From the NCBI GenBank assembly GCA_963070105.1, contig OY718804.1, positions 186,001 to 250,000 on the forward strand: DNA of 64,000 nucleotides. The letters run 5' to 3'. The position numbers and the translations under genes are program-made. The notes beneath the pieces are model-generated. The model searched no databases. It had not been told where the DNA came from and saw only the letters and a program-made list of their open reading frames with translations. Positions 1 through 16,500 of the stretch are shown here, one piece after another. This DNA comes from Litomosoides sigmodontis. Taxonomy: Eukaryota > Nematoda > Chromadorea > Rhabditida > Onchocercidae. Each line of letters opens with the position of its first letter. The first letter of the stretch is position 1.

Positions 1-927
1 CGCCGCGTTGTGAAGGAACACAATGAAGTTTAGATTTCTAAGGCAAAGAAACTTCTCTCTGAGAACTTCTTTACCATTTGCCGCAGAACAGTGGTGAGGA
101 ACATTGGTCTTATCAAAAGGTTCGATAGCCGTGATTCGACAAAGGAAGGCAAAAGCACTTGCAGAGAGACAGGACAAGGTGCGCATAATAAAGATGGATT
201 ACAAGCATCCACTGCTTGGCGTTGCAAAAAGCTTGGAAGGCGCGCGGAAATTTGAAATACATCAGGACAGAAAGCGAAAGACGATTCGTGCAGCATTGTT
301 TCCATGCAAGAGCTTCGTAATAATTAATATGCAAAGAACACGTGTACAACTTATGTAAGCTGGTTAACCCGATCATCTACACTGGAAGTTGCATGCTCTC
401 CGCTAGGAGCATCCTGCGTTCGAATTGTGCAATCTGCAGCACCGCCCTAAAACTAACACACTATGTACCTGGAAAGCACGCCGACGTGAAAATTCTCACA
501 TGAAACGCATGGATGCCGTCGTGTGAGACGTATGCTAAAAATTCATCGGTTTCCAAACAACTGTCACAATAGTGCAGTGGAATCAACTTTTTGAATTCTA
601 TCAATTATTGAGCAGTCTATTCGTAATGAAATGGTGGGGCTTATCCTAACCTTCTTCCAACTCGTCAATCTCACTCTGCGCGAAGTACTGCCAGAATCTG
701 CAAAAGTGGTAGACTTGCTTGAAAAGATTGCTATGAGGCAGTATGATGCGAGCTTCATCCTTTCTGTGTGCCAATCATAGCATAAGCGAAAAGCGATAAA
801 GCACCAAAAAAATTTTAAAAACGTTATAAATGAATTTGAACTACTCCTACTTTTTCCTAGTAGCTGGTGGCCCCTTGCAAACTTTGATGTCTGTCTCCAA
901 AACAAACCATCATTACCTGAAAATTCC

Positions 928-3900
928 TACTAAATTTCCTTCAAAATTGCAAGCTCTTCCTCATCCTCACTGGAATTTTTTTTCTGAATCTTGAAAAAAA
1001 AACTTTGAAAATCTCATTCTTCCTTTTGAAATTTCGAGCTATGTGGTTTAGTTAGGTAACGTGAAATTTTTTTACCATTACAGAGCATCCGTAAGTTACC
1101 TCCATTAAAGGAATTTCTTGCCCTCCGCCCCGATGCAAAGGTGGCTCTGTTCCTTTCTGATAAATCGCTTCTATGCCATTCCTTCTGCCTATTTTTCGAA
1201 TTACTGCCCGGTGATCTGCAAGTGAAAAGTTTACCGGGAAGACTTGCTCAGGTCACCCCAAGTAGGAAAATTGAGTGATAAATGGCTGTGATTCAAACTG
1301 CTACGGCTAAATAAAGTAAATCTAAAACACTCAGTGATGGATCAGCGTGCCGGTGCTCAAAAAAGCAATCACTTCTACCTCTGGTGGATATAATTTCGGG
1401 AACATGGCGAATACTTAGCATTATTTTGAGGGCCACCGGTGTTCTCTATATTCTTTGTTTGCGAATGTTGTCCATACCCAGTAGACGCTAAATTTGCACT
1501 CAGAGCTGGCAACGACATCATCATCGGCAAGGCTATTGGCATCGTCATCGAAAACGGCGAAGGACAGAAAAGCGACCTGAATTAATGAGGCAGTCTTAGA
1601 AACTAATTTCTCTTCAGTACGATCAATTAGCATCATAAGCATTAAGACGCTTCAACAAAACTGTAAAAGCACCAGATGTGTTGCGTTTGCGCTGTCAGAC
1701 GATGCTTTCGAGATTTCAATGTTCCTAGCACCGCCGACGTCATTAACTGTCGCTGACAGGTTTCACTGGGCGAATTGTTGGTTGAAGAAGTCCCTTTAGT
1801 CTCTCCGATAATGTCTGCAAAATCCTGTCCTTCAGTCATTAGCAGCTGTAAAAGTGAACAAAAATTTAAGAATTCGAAGAAATCATCTGAGAAGTGGCTC
1901 ATGGTCTTACCAGCTTCCAGTAAATCAACCAAATATACGTCCTGAATCGTGCACCCTTTCACTTTCATGCAACAATTCGCTCCTTTCCACAGATCCTGCA
2001 AACCTTGAATGATACGTAAAATTTCCTAAAACTCCTCAGTAGTTAATTCAGTGCAACAATTTTGTCAATCTTGACGCTATGGTATTTGAAAAGATCGAAG
2101 GGAATCATCGAATTTGCTTTGAAATGTGTACAACCAACGCACCTTAGAATGCAATACACCGGTAATATCTTCTTGACAATGTATCATCGCTACCGGCAGG
2201 TTCCGGATTGGATTCGACTTCAATGAAATTATAACGAATTATGACAAGAAACGCAATTCTACAGCAACGAACAGCACTTAGGCGTAACAGCGGCGGCAAC
2301 AGTAAGATTGTCAGTCATTCATTTATAATTGTCGAATTTCCTTAGCTATCAAAGTTGTAAGTGCTAACTTTATCCATGGTAGATATGTCGATGACGTCAT
2401 TAGCCAACACCCACTTGAACCAACCAAAATCCACCAAAAAAATTGAAAATCTAAATAAAATGAAAAAGTGCAAGTGCGACGAAAATGTAACGTTTTATTT
2501 TTACTAATGTGGAAGTCAACTTATAAGCTGTTTAAATTCCCTCCAATAAATACCTCTTGGTGCGTGCATCGAACCGAGATGGAACTGCACGGTAGAAGGT
2601 TTTGTAAGCACTTTCAGCTCGGGTACGCACTACGCATGGTGTTTTCCTCATGGAATCGTCGTCTAATCCTTGAAGTAGCGATGGAAATTCACTTACTCTT
2701 TTGGCACCTTCCTTCAGGGCCTGAAAGCAACGCTAGCTGGAAATTTCTGCCTTGTGGAAGAGAGCACTGAAATATGTTTCCGCCCGCTTAACGATGAAAT
2801 AATAATGCTAGCAAATAGCACACCTTTTCGACAGCTGAAAATATGCCTTTGTGAATAACCCAAAATTTCCCTGCCACGCGATCCTTCTTATCAAAGCGGA
2901 CACTTATTATTGTTGGAAACACTTCAGGTTCGTACTGCTTGAACGCCGTTTGTGTAAACAGTGCTTGGACCTAATAAACATGCGTGATGTAACGAACGTC
3001 GAAAAAAATGCGTTTCGAAAAGCAGAAATCTGAAGAATCTTCACCTTCACCATGTCATATTCGTTGCCCATGTAACTGCCTGAAACAAAGCATAATTTCG
3101 GATTGCAATTTTTTGAATCACACATCCCTGCCTGAATGATACATCGTTCCACCCCAATTGCTTCATCGAAGAGTTGGAGGAATTGCAATGCTTACTTGAA
3201 TTCGCACCTTCTGAAGCAACTAGTGGAAGGAAGACGGTTGTTTGGTAAAAGCAAAAAATGCTGCCTACCATACTGCCCACTGCGCTTGATTTTCTCGCCC
3301 GTCACAGTGCTTCTTCTGCGAGGAGTACGGCCAACCACTCGGCTGCTTTGAGCCACCTGAAGTTTCCTTTTTTTCCATCGGTTTGGTTTAGGAAGTCAAA
3401 CGCTTCACAATTTTAGTCTTTTCGAGGCATGCTTACTTGTTCTGTGGAAGAAGAACGGTGTGTCACTTCGCTGCTGCAACTGTCGTCAGTTTGTCCGGTG
3501 GCTGCTCGCGAAAGTTCGCTCGCTTTGGATATTTCGGACCTTCCAGCTTCAAATGGACAGAGATTAGCACCGTCAGAGGAAATCGATTCACTCCAATCAA
3601 AAAAGGAAATGATGCACAGTGGGATAAAACGGATTCTGGAACGATAGCTTCAGTATCGTGCTGTGTTGCATCTATTGATGGTAAGAGGAAAAAGAAGTGA
3701 CTTCTTGCTTTACCGAAATTGCTTAGCTTATTCTTTTCCACTCTTCCAGAAACAATGTCCTGCAAATCCTCGTAGGAGTAGCCATTTTTAACCAGTAACC
3801 GACCACGAACATACCCAACTACCACAACCGACCTCGATACAGTTTCTGGAAACGAGATATGCTAGGCATCACTGACTGTGAAAGTCTTCAGGAGTCCGGT

Positions 3901-5189
3901 ATGTGCTGCACTGCCGGAATGGTGAAGCACAGAGGTGTGAGCAATTTGCCGCTGCTGACGAGCAGATCTTCTCACGTTGTGCTGATGCAATAAATTACTT
4001 GTTTTTGAGTATTTCCCTTTGCACATTGGAGAGAGACGTCATTGTGCAATATCAAAATCAACCGCTGCAAATAGCACTCACCCACTTCGCACCTGCACTT
4101 ACGCCCAATAAAACCTTTATAGATATTGAGTTGCTCAGCTGATGGTACGAATACCGGACAAACACAACTGAACAGTGCAAAGTCCAGCAGCTCTGGAGGA
4201 AATTCGTAAATATCGTCCAACTGCGCTTCGCACTGCATGCCTTTGTCGATGAGATAGATCTGCGGAATCCACAGAGGTGACATCGGTTGTAGATTATTAG
4301 CGGTGATTATTAGTGTTCATCATGTAGTCAGCCTTTCCTCCCTCTCACAAGCATGCGCTAATACCTCAGTGAAACTGTATTCAAATTTTCAAGCAAATTT
4401 ACGGAGTATGTGTCGGGCCTCGGTCTTCGGATGATGTAAGATCGTTCCAGTGAACCTTCTATATTGACAATATATACCTCCCCTAAAAGAAGAACGCTTC
4501 ACCAATTATTTCTCTGCGTAATTGCTTTGATAACAATGACTTATTGCCAAGAAGAATGGGAAATTTAAAGCTTCAACTACACTTATTCCCTTCCACAACG
4601 CATGACAGCTCACCTCCAACAGATCGTTCAATTATTCGCTAACAGTTCATTGGTCTTTCTAGGATTATATGCCTACAAAAGGATACCGTAGTCCAAGAAC
4701 TTCGAACTCATGAAGTTACTCAAGCTGGATTTTTTTCGCCACTAATTTCTGCCGTCCTTCACATGTTTCGGAATTCTACTGCTCCATCTACTACCGATGT
4801 GTACAGTACTTGTACAGTATCTTAAAGCTTATGCCCGAACTTTTCATTTTCTATTTTATTTTAGCTACAGTTTTAAACCGGATAAATTCCGGATAGCTTT
4901 GTAATGAATTACCAGATTTCACCGCTGACAGCGATTGGAATTTCTTCAATGACTGCGCCATACTCCGCAGTTTTAACGAAATTTTCTTTTTTTCCTCTCG
5001 CCATTGGGATGGTTTAATGAAAGTTAGCATTTCACTTCCAGCTACTACCAAATGACTAATTTCACCCTCAAAGTTTCTAATTGTTGTTGGCAATGGGATA
5101 GCAACCATCTTCACACGGCCAGTCAAGAAATCTCTTTCTGGAAGGAAACTGTTATTCTTCCTAATAGAACAGTTACTTGATAAGCTCAA
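928..5189 (-). CDS. Multi-exon gene with Tudor-like segments (partial model)
   Basis: I do not recognise this gene with certainty. Exons with good splice sites and matching phase are seen at 4259-4115, 3845-3714 and from 3671 down. Other likely exons lie at about 5158-4913, 2720-2563, 1995-1911, from 1814 down, about 1582-1475 and about 1220-1102. A last acidic exon near 976-928 ends in a stop after SSEDEEELAILKEI. The exon at 4259 reads IYLIDKGMQCEAQ then LDDIYEFPPELL, which resembles the core strands of a Tudor domain, where the family has V-F/Y-D-Y-G. The next exon, with GYVRGRLLVKNGYS, looks like the end of an extended Tudor fold. The 1995 exon (KGANCCMKVKG then VYLVD) could be a second copy. 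Tudor proteins bind methylated arginine or lysine and act in RNP granules; that role is inferred only. The 5' end and several joins are unresolved, and decay into a pseudogene cannot be excluded. Confidence 0.42.
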
Positions 5190-6631
5190 TCAAGGTGTCA
5201 CAAATCCTGAAAACGTATTGATTCACTCGCAGCGACATCTTTCAACCAAGCCTTTCACGTTGAATGAGAAATATAACAAGCTCGCGAACAAAACGTCAAG
5301 CAATCAAGCTAAACCTCACAATGTAAAACCAACCGGTCACGGACACTCAAAGTGCACGAAATAACGTGCCACGCGTCCGACGCTAGTCTTAATTTAGAGT
5401 TTATGCAAATCCATTTCAAATTGCAGATAATATGTTTTCACTGTGAGCAGGGAGAATATGGAATAACTTCTCCAGATTTCAATTTTTTTTCTCGATAATT
5501 TTAAAAATCATGTTGCCCTTCATTTTAAAATTTGTGTAAATAAAGCTAAAAACTGACGTTGGGAAGAACCACTGAATATAAACACTTTGCACTTCCCAAA
5601 GCCATTATATCGGACTCTACGCCTCCTACGCCCTTCCCCTTTATTCGAGCCACTTCATTTTCTCCAGCATCTGCAAAGAATCCGAAGATCCCAACTTCAT
5701 AATCTGGAAAATCGACAGCCAAGCCAACTCCCACCTGATTTATTCACTTTCCAGATTCCCAGGTCCTTCTATTTTCATGTAAGTCCTTAAAAATATCCAC
5801 TGTACATATAATAAATTTTATATTTTGTGTAACTGTCCAGAAAAAAATGAGTTTATTCGTAGTATATTGCGCGATAAGTAGATACTATTTATACCATAAA
5901 ACATGATACACATGTAGTATGAAAAACATAATAATGACACTTGTAATGAACGAAATAAAAATGTTGCTCGGAAATGTATACGGCGAAATGTGAAATAACT
6001 AATTGATGAACTTCATTTTTCTTTTTCTTCCACTTCAAAACCACGTGAAGAAGAACCTGCTTTTCCCATAATGCTATTATGTGACATGCCAAACTACTGT
6101 CAAAAATGCTGAAAAAGTGCAAGTTCGCCATGTGATTAGATTTTCAAATTTACAGACTTAAATAGTCTGCTTGATCGTCTTTGTCTCGGCGTTTCTTTAT
6201 CAGTGCTTTTAGAAAAAGAAATTATATCAGCTGTAGTTTTAGTGATATCATTTAATTCACTTTTCATACATTGCACATCAGCAAGAGTTATCGCGCGATT
6301 CCAAATCTGAAATAAAAATTAGTGGATGATACAATAAGTGTAATCTTTTTCCGATCTTCATTACCAATGGAACTAAAAATATTCAATTCACAGAAATGCA
6401 AAAAGATTTTCAGAAAACTATAAAAAAGACACAAATAAATATCAAACTTATTTTCTGCATAAAATGTGTTATCGAAATGGGAAATGTAATGAAATTTCCA
6501 GATGATGCTCAACAAAATGGCAATTTTCATTCATTGCAGCAATGAAATTCATTTCAGTTACATTTTAATACTTTGAGATCTACGCCGTTAATTAGAATGC
6601 AATGTATACTACTAAGATGGTCAAAATCTGA
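5190..6631. other. Spacer with two orphan exon-like open stretches
   Basis: No complete gene can be built here. Two minus-strand stretches look like exons. About 5752-5620 starts after an acceptor with VGVGLAVDFPDYE and has a GT after KGKG. About 6301-6135 starts after TTTCAG, reads IWNRAITLADVQCMKSEL and the basic run TPRQRRSSRLFK, and ends in a stop. The second could be an alternative 3' end of the gene at 6632-7903, since that gene's last exon has a possible GT donor near its end. The rest is AT-rich with no other signal. Confidence 0.3.
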
Positions 6632-7903
6632 TCAAGTCGTCGTAACCTCAACAGGATCGTCGCCGTATCCAGATTCGTATCCGTCTTGCACAACATCCTC
6701 AGTCATTCGTGCCCAACGGCTCAAAGTATGAAGTGCTCTTTTAGATAACTGCGATTTGTTAACAATTACTTCAGCGGGAATACCACCTTTTGGAACCACT
6801 CGTAAACATTTTTCGACTGTTGGTGAGGCCGAAAGTTCTTTCAAAGCTGTTTTAGTCTGGAAATCTTAGAAGATGAAACATGCAGCATTTTAAGCCTTAA
6901 TAATTTCACTGTTTATAAACTCGAAAAGTCTCTTCCGGGAAATTAACATGAGAAAATTCTTATGGAAGGATTACAAACGTTCGTAGCATCACCCATCACC
7001 TGCTGATTCCCTCAAATGAGTATAATCTGATGTCTGAATAAGTTCAAAAACAATAGCAAAACTAACCTCTTCACTTGTTTTAAGCGACTTCCCTGATATA
7101 CGTCCAATATACCAAACGGTGTAAAAGGAACGCAGTAACGCAGTAGCAGTTGTTGATGTGGGTGTAAAAATTGGTATGTTTTCTAGTTGAGTACCATTAT
7201 ATGATATCTGACTTTGATCCATTACAGAAGAAGTAGATGGGCCATTTAGTCTCTTTCGCTTCATCTTTTCTGTCCAATCTTGTACCTTTTGTTCATAAAT
7301 TTTCCAATTTTCATGCTGAAATAACTCTACAATGTATCGAAAGCATCAAAAATCTGAATTTCATCACAGTATTCAATTCATTACAAAGGATAATTCTATC
7401 ATAATCATCATAAATCCCTGTTTCATTTCACAAAAGTATACAAATAGTCTTAAAAAATTACTCACCCCACTGATACAATTTCTTATTAAAAACGGAGGTT
7501 CAACTTTTCTTTTATGGAATTTCTTTGTAATGGTTCGTGGAGTACCACAATTTAACAAGACCTTCGGAGCACGGTCAATCACGAGTCGCCTAAACAAAAT
7601 CGAAAGTATAGACTAACATCGTCTTTACTTGCGAAATTGTCTCTTTTTTATTCAGTTCAAGAATTTAATCAAAAAGGTTGATTAAGTGATAATACAATAA
7701 TGACAAACTTTATAATGATACCTGCAAATCCTACCAACATTTCGTGCCTTTTCGCAGCGGCTTATTCTAATCCTATCATTAATGCTCATTGCACGCCAAG
7801 GTTTCGGCTTTTTCATATACATAAGAAGCTTGAAATGCTGAGTTGTTTGGACCATCTTCTTCTGCTTCTGTCTGCTTTCTAAACAGTCAGTTCCAATTCG
7901 CAA
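6632..7903 (-). CDS. Four-exon gene for a small basic protein of unknown function
   Basis: Exons are 7903 (or an acceptor at 7878) to 7722, 7589-7466, 7315-7067 and 6856-6632, with GT-AG borders and phases 2, 0 and 0 that join without a stop. The stop is at 6632. The product is about 260 residues or less. The first exon is rich in Lys and Arg (MKKPKPWRAMSINDRIR). The second ends with KKFHKRKVEPPFLIRN. The third starts HENWKIYEQKVQDWTEKMKRKR and has a Ser/Thr-rich stretch. The last has RALHTLSRWARMTEDVVQDG and an acidic end. The composition would suit a nuclear protein, but I recognise no domain and propose no function. The start codon is uncertain because an AG acceptor lies just inside the first exon, so an upstream exon may be missing. 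Confidence 0.5.
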
Positions 7904-8857
7904 AACTGAAGCACTTGTTTAAAATGATTGCTGTCACTGAAGTAAAGCAAATTTCTAATGCAAAAGCCCTTCAAAAGAGATGAAAGAAAAGCGTGAGATA
8001 TGAAAGGTCGAAAAGACGTATTGCGGTCAGTTGATTCTGCTTTAATTTCAACAATTAAGTACAAAGACATCAAAATGTTCAGCACCACCGTAGCCGGTAA
8101 CTGGGAAATCATCTACACACAAGCAAGCATGTTCTCACTAGAAAACTAAACATTGGCAGCAGAACCCGTAAGCATATCCGCCCAATTTGTCGCCCTTTTC
8201 TCCGGTCAACGGACAGCCCCACAACATTTCAAATTTACCGCTCAGCTCAATACGAAATTTAAGAGTCCCGCAGAACCTACAAATTGAGACGTGAAAGATC
8301 AGCGGAGGAGATAAATTTGTTGAATGTGTTTCAACATATTGCGGATTGGATAAGGCACTACGTCATTTGTTCTTCCTTTCTCCTCGATTTACCTCTGTTC
8401 ATGAGGTACGTCGGCTTCGTTCATCTCTCTACATCTCTATTTTAGGTCACTAAAATTTTATCGCTTAAGAATTTCAATTCGACTTTCCATCATCATCCTA
8501 CTTCACTAATCTTCTTCAGGCCTCATTTGCATCCTTTGGTACACGGAAATTACTGTTCGAAGTCATACATCGCTTCCCTCCTTCTCTCTCTCTCTCTATC
8601 TCTCTCTTTACTTCATTTGCATCTTCCAGTTCTAATCAAATTTTCATTTTTAAAGCACCTTTCATACCGCGGTTTGTCCACTCTGTTAATGGCTACTACA
8701 CATGTTGTGAATGAATTTCAAAGTAGGCAATAACTGCCTGTTGTCTTCGATATCGGCGAGATCCGCTAGTTGTAGCGTTATGAAGCAGTTGAAAAGGCGT
8801 TTCTGAGGACTACGGAAACATAAAATCGGAGAAGAAGGAAAAGGCTGATGGCCTATT
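7904..8857. other. Intergenic, no gene seen
   Basis: The short ORFs here show no cadherin-, EGF- or other domain-like pattern and no linked exons. A short CT-rich tract lies at about 8585-8607. This stretch separates the minus-strand gene at 6632-7903 from the large ATT array. Confidence 0.6.
8585..8607. repeat. (CT)n microsatellite, short
   Basis: About 23 bp of CT dinucleotides with one CTAT interruption. Confidence 0.8.
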
Positions 8858-8861
8858 TTAA

Positions 8862-11343
<2,482 letters not shown>

Positions 11344-12070
11344 ATTATTACTATTTGAATTATTGTTATTGTTATTATTATTAATTATTGAAACGCTTAC
11401 TATTTGAATTATTGTTATTGTTATTATTATTAATTATTAAAAGTGTTTCTAGTGTGGCGTGAATTAGAGTAAATTCGTGTAGATAAATAAATAAATAAAT
11501 AAAAGATGGTGGAAGTGAAATTAGCACGGAATGCTTAAAGTAGGTGACCTGACGGAGACCAAATCATGTTATAAGGCTGTGATTAACCTGAAGAATGAAC
11601 ATCAAGATTCACAAACAGGTTTAATGCTTTAATGGGGCCATATTAGGAAATTAATATTTAATTCCTTAAAGATGGATTTGAAACAGTGAAAAGGATGCAA
11701 TTTCAAGTGAATTTCATCCCGCCTTAAGCACTCCCGCAAAACCGGTTGCCCCGCGTATTCTCTGAGAATTGCTATCACACTTCAATTTCAAAACAAATTT
11801 AAATAGCTGTTGCGGTAGAAGGAAGAAAAAGTGAAGGCGGAACGGATGTGATATGGAAAGAGAAGAAGTGCCAATCCTTCAGTAACTCATCCTATTCTAA
11901 CTTCTCTCAGTTTCGTTCGAGTAAGTTGACTCTGAAATAGTTCTTCCCTCGCAAGTCAATTTATCCTTCCTTCTACACGCGCTCAGATGCTCACATAGAT
12001 CATCGAATTTCTCTTGTGCTTTAAAAAAAAGCACGAGGGACGTTGACGTTCGATACTTTGATAAGCGCAC

Positions 12071-12122
<52 letters not shown>

Positions 12123-13532
12123 TAGAGATTCACATTGTCTTCATCTGTGTGAAATCTGAAAGGCGCTGTGGCCATCTGTGCAGTAGGATTCGCACTTTTT
12201 GAAAATCTCAAGCGATCATCCATCGTTTCCGTCTTCCTTCTTCTGTTTAGCATATCAATGAGAGGGAGGCTTGGCTGTGTACTACGATGGGATTAGCATG
12301 CATAATTCCCAGAGTGGACATCAGGGACAACAGACGGGTTTCTTCAGTCACAGCGGGGTAGATTGAGGACGATTTGGGATGAAGGTTCCGAGATTTATTT
12401 ATTACTTTTCGTTGTCGAAAAGAAGTGAGTGTAGTGCGGTGACTGGTAACTTCACATCACAGCGAAATGGCCATTTTGATGGAGGCGGTGTTCTTCTTAC
12501 GACCCGTCCCTTTCATATTACCCGTTGCTGTCACCCTTGTCCTTTTCTTCCTCCTCTTCCATCCTCTTTCGCTCACTGAAGAAAACCACGACGAATGTAA
12601 CGGACACCCTGGATCCACCCCGCACAACCTTCTCCGCCACAATTCACTTACCACCATTACAAACCGATGAATTGGTCGATAGCGCACATTCATCTCACCC
12701 ATTTGAAATTCGCTAAATTTTGCGAGGTACCAGTGTTTCTTAAATTTTTCCCCTTTTTCGAAAAAGCTTCGAAATTCCTTCGCCCTTTTTGTACAGACAT
12801 TGTTCTTCAAATCAGACCACCGTTTGCCGCCCGTACAAAGAGACCAGACCACCTCACGCTCTTGTCCATTTTCAGAGAGTAATAATTGGTATATTGGCAT
12901 ACGTATTACACTGATTGTTTATGTTTACTTGAATGCTATCTCACTGTTTGTCTGATCGTTTGAATCTTAAATTAGTGATGGATTGCGTTTGTACAGATGC
13001 AAACTGCATCCTTATCTACTTTCACATGCTTTTTGTATCAGAAAATTCGAACTTGCATTCAATTAAAATCTCTGTTAAATTTAGAAACAAGTTGATTTTC
13101 TTACGAAAATGACAAAAGGCTTGCAGTCACCTTGCAGTGGTGACAGATGGTCATGATAATGATGACAGTGGTATTATTAAAATCATTATTAAAACTGCTA
13201 AATGCTCAGTCATAGTGTACGGAAAGCTCAGACGTACCACTCACGTAGGAAGGGAATTCGTTGCTTCTACTGAGAAATATTCACTCATTCATTCGTAAAA
13301 AACGTCTGTCGAGTCGAGTGTTCTATGAGTCATCCATCCATCACAGGTACTAATGTCGATGTAATACGCTGACGTTATACGTACGGATCGGAGTGATTTC
13401 TCTCTGATCATTATCACTTGCTGATGATGACTGCATTTCAGGTCGATGTGATGTGATGTGATGATGGCCCTGTCGATAACTGGGGTGACTTTATAAAATC
13501 TACTCGCTTACATCTTATTACCGTAACTCTAC
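11344..13532. other. Intergenic, upstream of the cadherin gene
   Basis: No exon can be supported. There is a short ATAA tetramer run near 11485-11505 and a GA tract at 12075-12117. Several overlapping ORFs at 12379-12900 lie on both strands, have no domain signal and no partner exons. The last few hundred bases must include the promoter of the cadherin gene, but I see no clear TATA box or trans-splice signal. Confidence 0.55.
12075..12117. repeat. (GA)n microsatellite
   Basis: About 43 bp of uninterrupted GA dinucleotides ending in GGGA. Confidence 0.95.
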
Positions 13533-16500
13533 TTGTGTATTATCCGAATGTTTATACTGATAATAAGTACTCTGTTGAAAATTACTGCATGTGAGCGGCA
13601 AAGAATTTTCAATGTTTCTGAGCGAACAGCTGTGGGTCACATAATTGGCTACCTCAACGGTACGCCATCCCACGGTGTCAACGCTAACTTTTACATTGTT
13701 TATCCGGATAGCACTGGAGAGACGGAAGAAGTAAGTTACTAAGAACATTTCCTACAGCGGCAGACTTAGTGATGTAAATTGCTTTATGGCAACAAATTGA
13801 GAAACCTTTCAGGACAACCGGCTCTTTTTTCTGTCTTTTGAATTAGATTACGATAGATTGCAATCTATCACTTCTCTTCCTAGCCATGAACAGTTTCAGT
13901 TTATCATATAAAGCAATTTAAATAAGCTGAAAGAATGCCGTCTCCTCCGCAGCACTTTAATGTGAGACGCCCGACGATAACCACTCATAAATATGGGGGC
14001 TAAGTGAACTGAGATCAGTTAATTGCAAGGTCACTCTGAATGTGCTAGTGGTGCGTACATAAGACATCGAAGTGACAGGGGTAATATCCACCCTGTTTGC
14101 AATTTCATTTATGTAATGTGAAAATTTTTGAGCTATCATTAAAGGAAGTTCAAAATGAAGAGAACGTTTAAAGAAGAGAGGATCACTGCTGGGAAGCGGT
14201 GCAATCCTTTTTCCCATTCGTTAGGATTTTTTTGAAACAAATTTATTTTATCTAATTCACCCATTTTCGTTGTTAAACTATTAATAGGAAATCAAAAAGC
14301 AGTTCTCCTTGCTTTTTGTTGAAGGGATTGAAATTCAAGCGGTAAAGGAAGTGTTACGGATGTATCATCAGGAATGTGAGATATGGACAAATCTTAGTGA
14401 TTCGCCCGATAAAGTTTGATAACTTTTTGCTGGATATGTAAAAAAATTCCACAAAAAGTTATCTAACTCATCCTGGCAAGAGATGGAGAATAGGTTTGTG
14501 TGAAAATAAATTCACACATTGATAAAACTGCAAATTGGTATGGAAATTGAATAGAACCTGCAAAGGCTAGGGAAATGAGGAGGCAAATTCTCTTCCTGAG
14601 TATCAGTAAAGGAAGGAACAGAGTGCACTGAACTGCAGTCTTTAACTTTCAATCTTTTAGCGTTTTTAACGCTCACAAATTTTCAAATAATTTGATCGAG
14701 AGACTGGAATTAATACCAACCGAACACTGAACACAGGCGTTTTCTTCACTTGCAGTATTTGGCGGCAGAGGAAGTAAGCGGTGAGATACGTGTCTTACGT
14801 GAGTTAGACTATGAACGTCGCACTTCATATCACTTGATCGCAGTGCCCGTGGAAAATCGTTTACATGGAGAAGCAATTCACGTCGTGGTAAATGTCAACG
14901 ATGAGAACGATAACACGCCAACATTTCCTGCTTCTTCCATCGATGTAAACTCTCTTATAATTATATTAAGCAAATGCGCTTCAGGTGCTAGTTCTCATTT
15001 TCATTTTAAACCGAAAATAATACGGTGATTTAGGTGGCTTCTTTTAGCGGAAAAAGATTGCTTAAGTAAGCTGGTCAATAAAAAACTTTTTAAATCACCG
15101 AAGTATTTAGCTTCAGCGTAGTCATCTTCCTTTTAAAACTGAGCAAATCATTGTGGTAGAAATATGCAAAAAGTGGAAAGTGCTGATTTTATAGCCATCG
15201 AAGAAACTCTTAATACTTCAAATTTGCGCTAAGTCAAGATTGTTTTAAAGACTGAAAATAGCAATTTCATTGTTTGCAAGCTTTGTAGCCTTTTGTTTCG
15301 CTTTGCTGCTAACATCCTGGGAGCTTCGTACATACTTCCTTTAGTATCTAATTTCAAAAACACCTCAGTCCATTAATTTGAAGCGTTTCGTACTTGATAG
15401 TTGAAGGAGTGAAATAATATTAATAGTAACAGCCCTTCACCGTCCTCCCTCCTCCATTGTCCTCGTTCCGGTTCCGAATTCAAACAAAAAACTGAACAGT
15501 GCAATGAACATCCGTTCCCACGGTAAACGACAGGGCACTAGAGGTCACTATGCTCTCAAAGGAAGTGATTTGATATTTTCTACTCCAATGGAACACATTT
15601 ATTGTACACAACATAAAGCGCTATAACACGAGAGGAAACGTTTGACGTCTTTTTAAATTGACAAATTTACTAAATAATTGGCAAAATTAATTTCACAAAT
15701 ATCATTGTCAGTTAAAAGGCTACCGGTAGATGTAGCATATTTATTAATCTAGATTTAGTAACAGTAATCGAAAAGCACGAGGATTCCAGGTGGTCATTTC
15801 GGAATTTGCTGCTCTAAATTCGGAAATTTCATTACCACCCGCGGTGGACAACGATTCTCTTCCACTGTCTGTGATAAGCTATCACATCATATCCGGAAAC
15901 GTCAACAATGCATTCAGGTATGTCTCGACAATTTTACTTAAATTCCACTTAGGTTAGAGAGGTTATAAAGTATGCAAACTACAAGATTGTTGAAAGTTGT
16001 AAAGTTTAGCAGCATTAGCAACTGAATTTCTTTCGTACTCTCCTTAACTCTTTTCTTTGACTGGAATTTAATTTAAGACTGTCAAGTAAGCGAATCAATT
16101 CAATATTACACGTCCACTTGGTGGTAAATGGACAGCTGGATCGAGAATATCGCGGCCAATATGATCTTACTATCGAAGCTGTCGACGGAGGCGATCCACC
16201 AAAGTATCATTTGTTGTAAAATCTGTGGTAGGTGGAAAATTTGATGAGAAACGGATGAAACGTGTTTCCAAGCTGGATGTCATTGTCCGATATCCTCATA
16301 GGAACCACATTTTATCCTTCCGGTTAGAATAATTCACTGTGTCCGTATTTTACAAAAGGTCAGTTTGTTAGGCTGCTGTTGATAAGCGCAACGAAAATAT
16401 GGAAAAGAAAGAGAAGTGAAAATGGTGGGAACAGGAAAGCGATAATTAATTGTCATAAATTTCAAGGCAAGAAAGGAAAGGAAAGCCTTTTCAGTTCCGC

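Noticed and set aside
1..927. Short ORFs at the left edge on both strands
   Set aside because: Overlapping ORFs with no domain signal and no linked splice sites; I see no gene that I can support here, though the 3' UTR of the first minus-strand gene may reach into it.
11897..12253. 118-residue minus-strand ORF with a Ser-Leu repeat
   Set aside because: The repeat is the translated GA microsatellite, and the rest has no support.
12457..12900. 147-residue minus-strand ORF
   Set aside because: It overlaps three plus-strand ORFs, with no recognisable domain, no linked exons and a compositional bias from a CT/TC-rich stretch.
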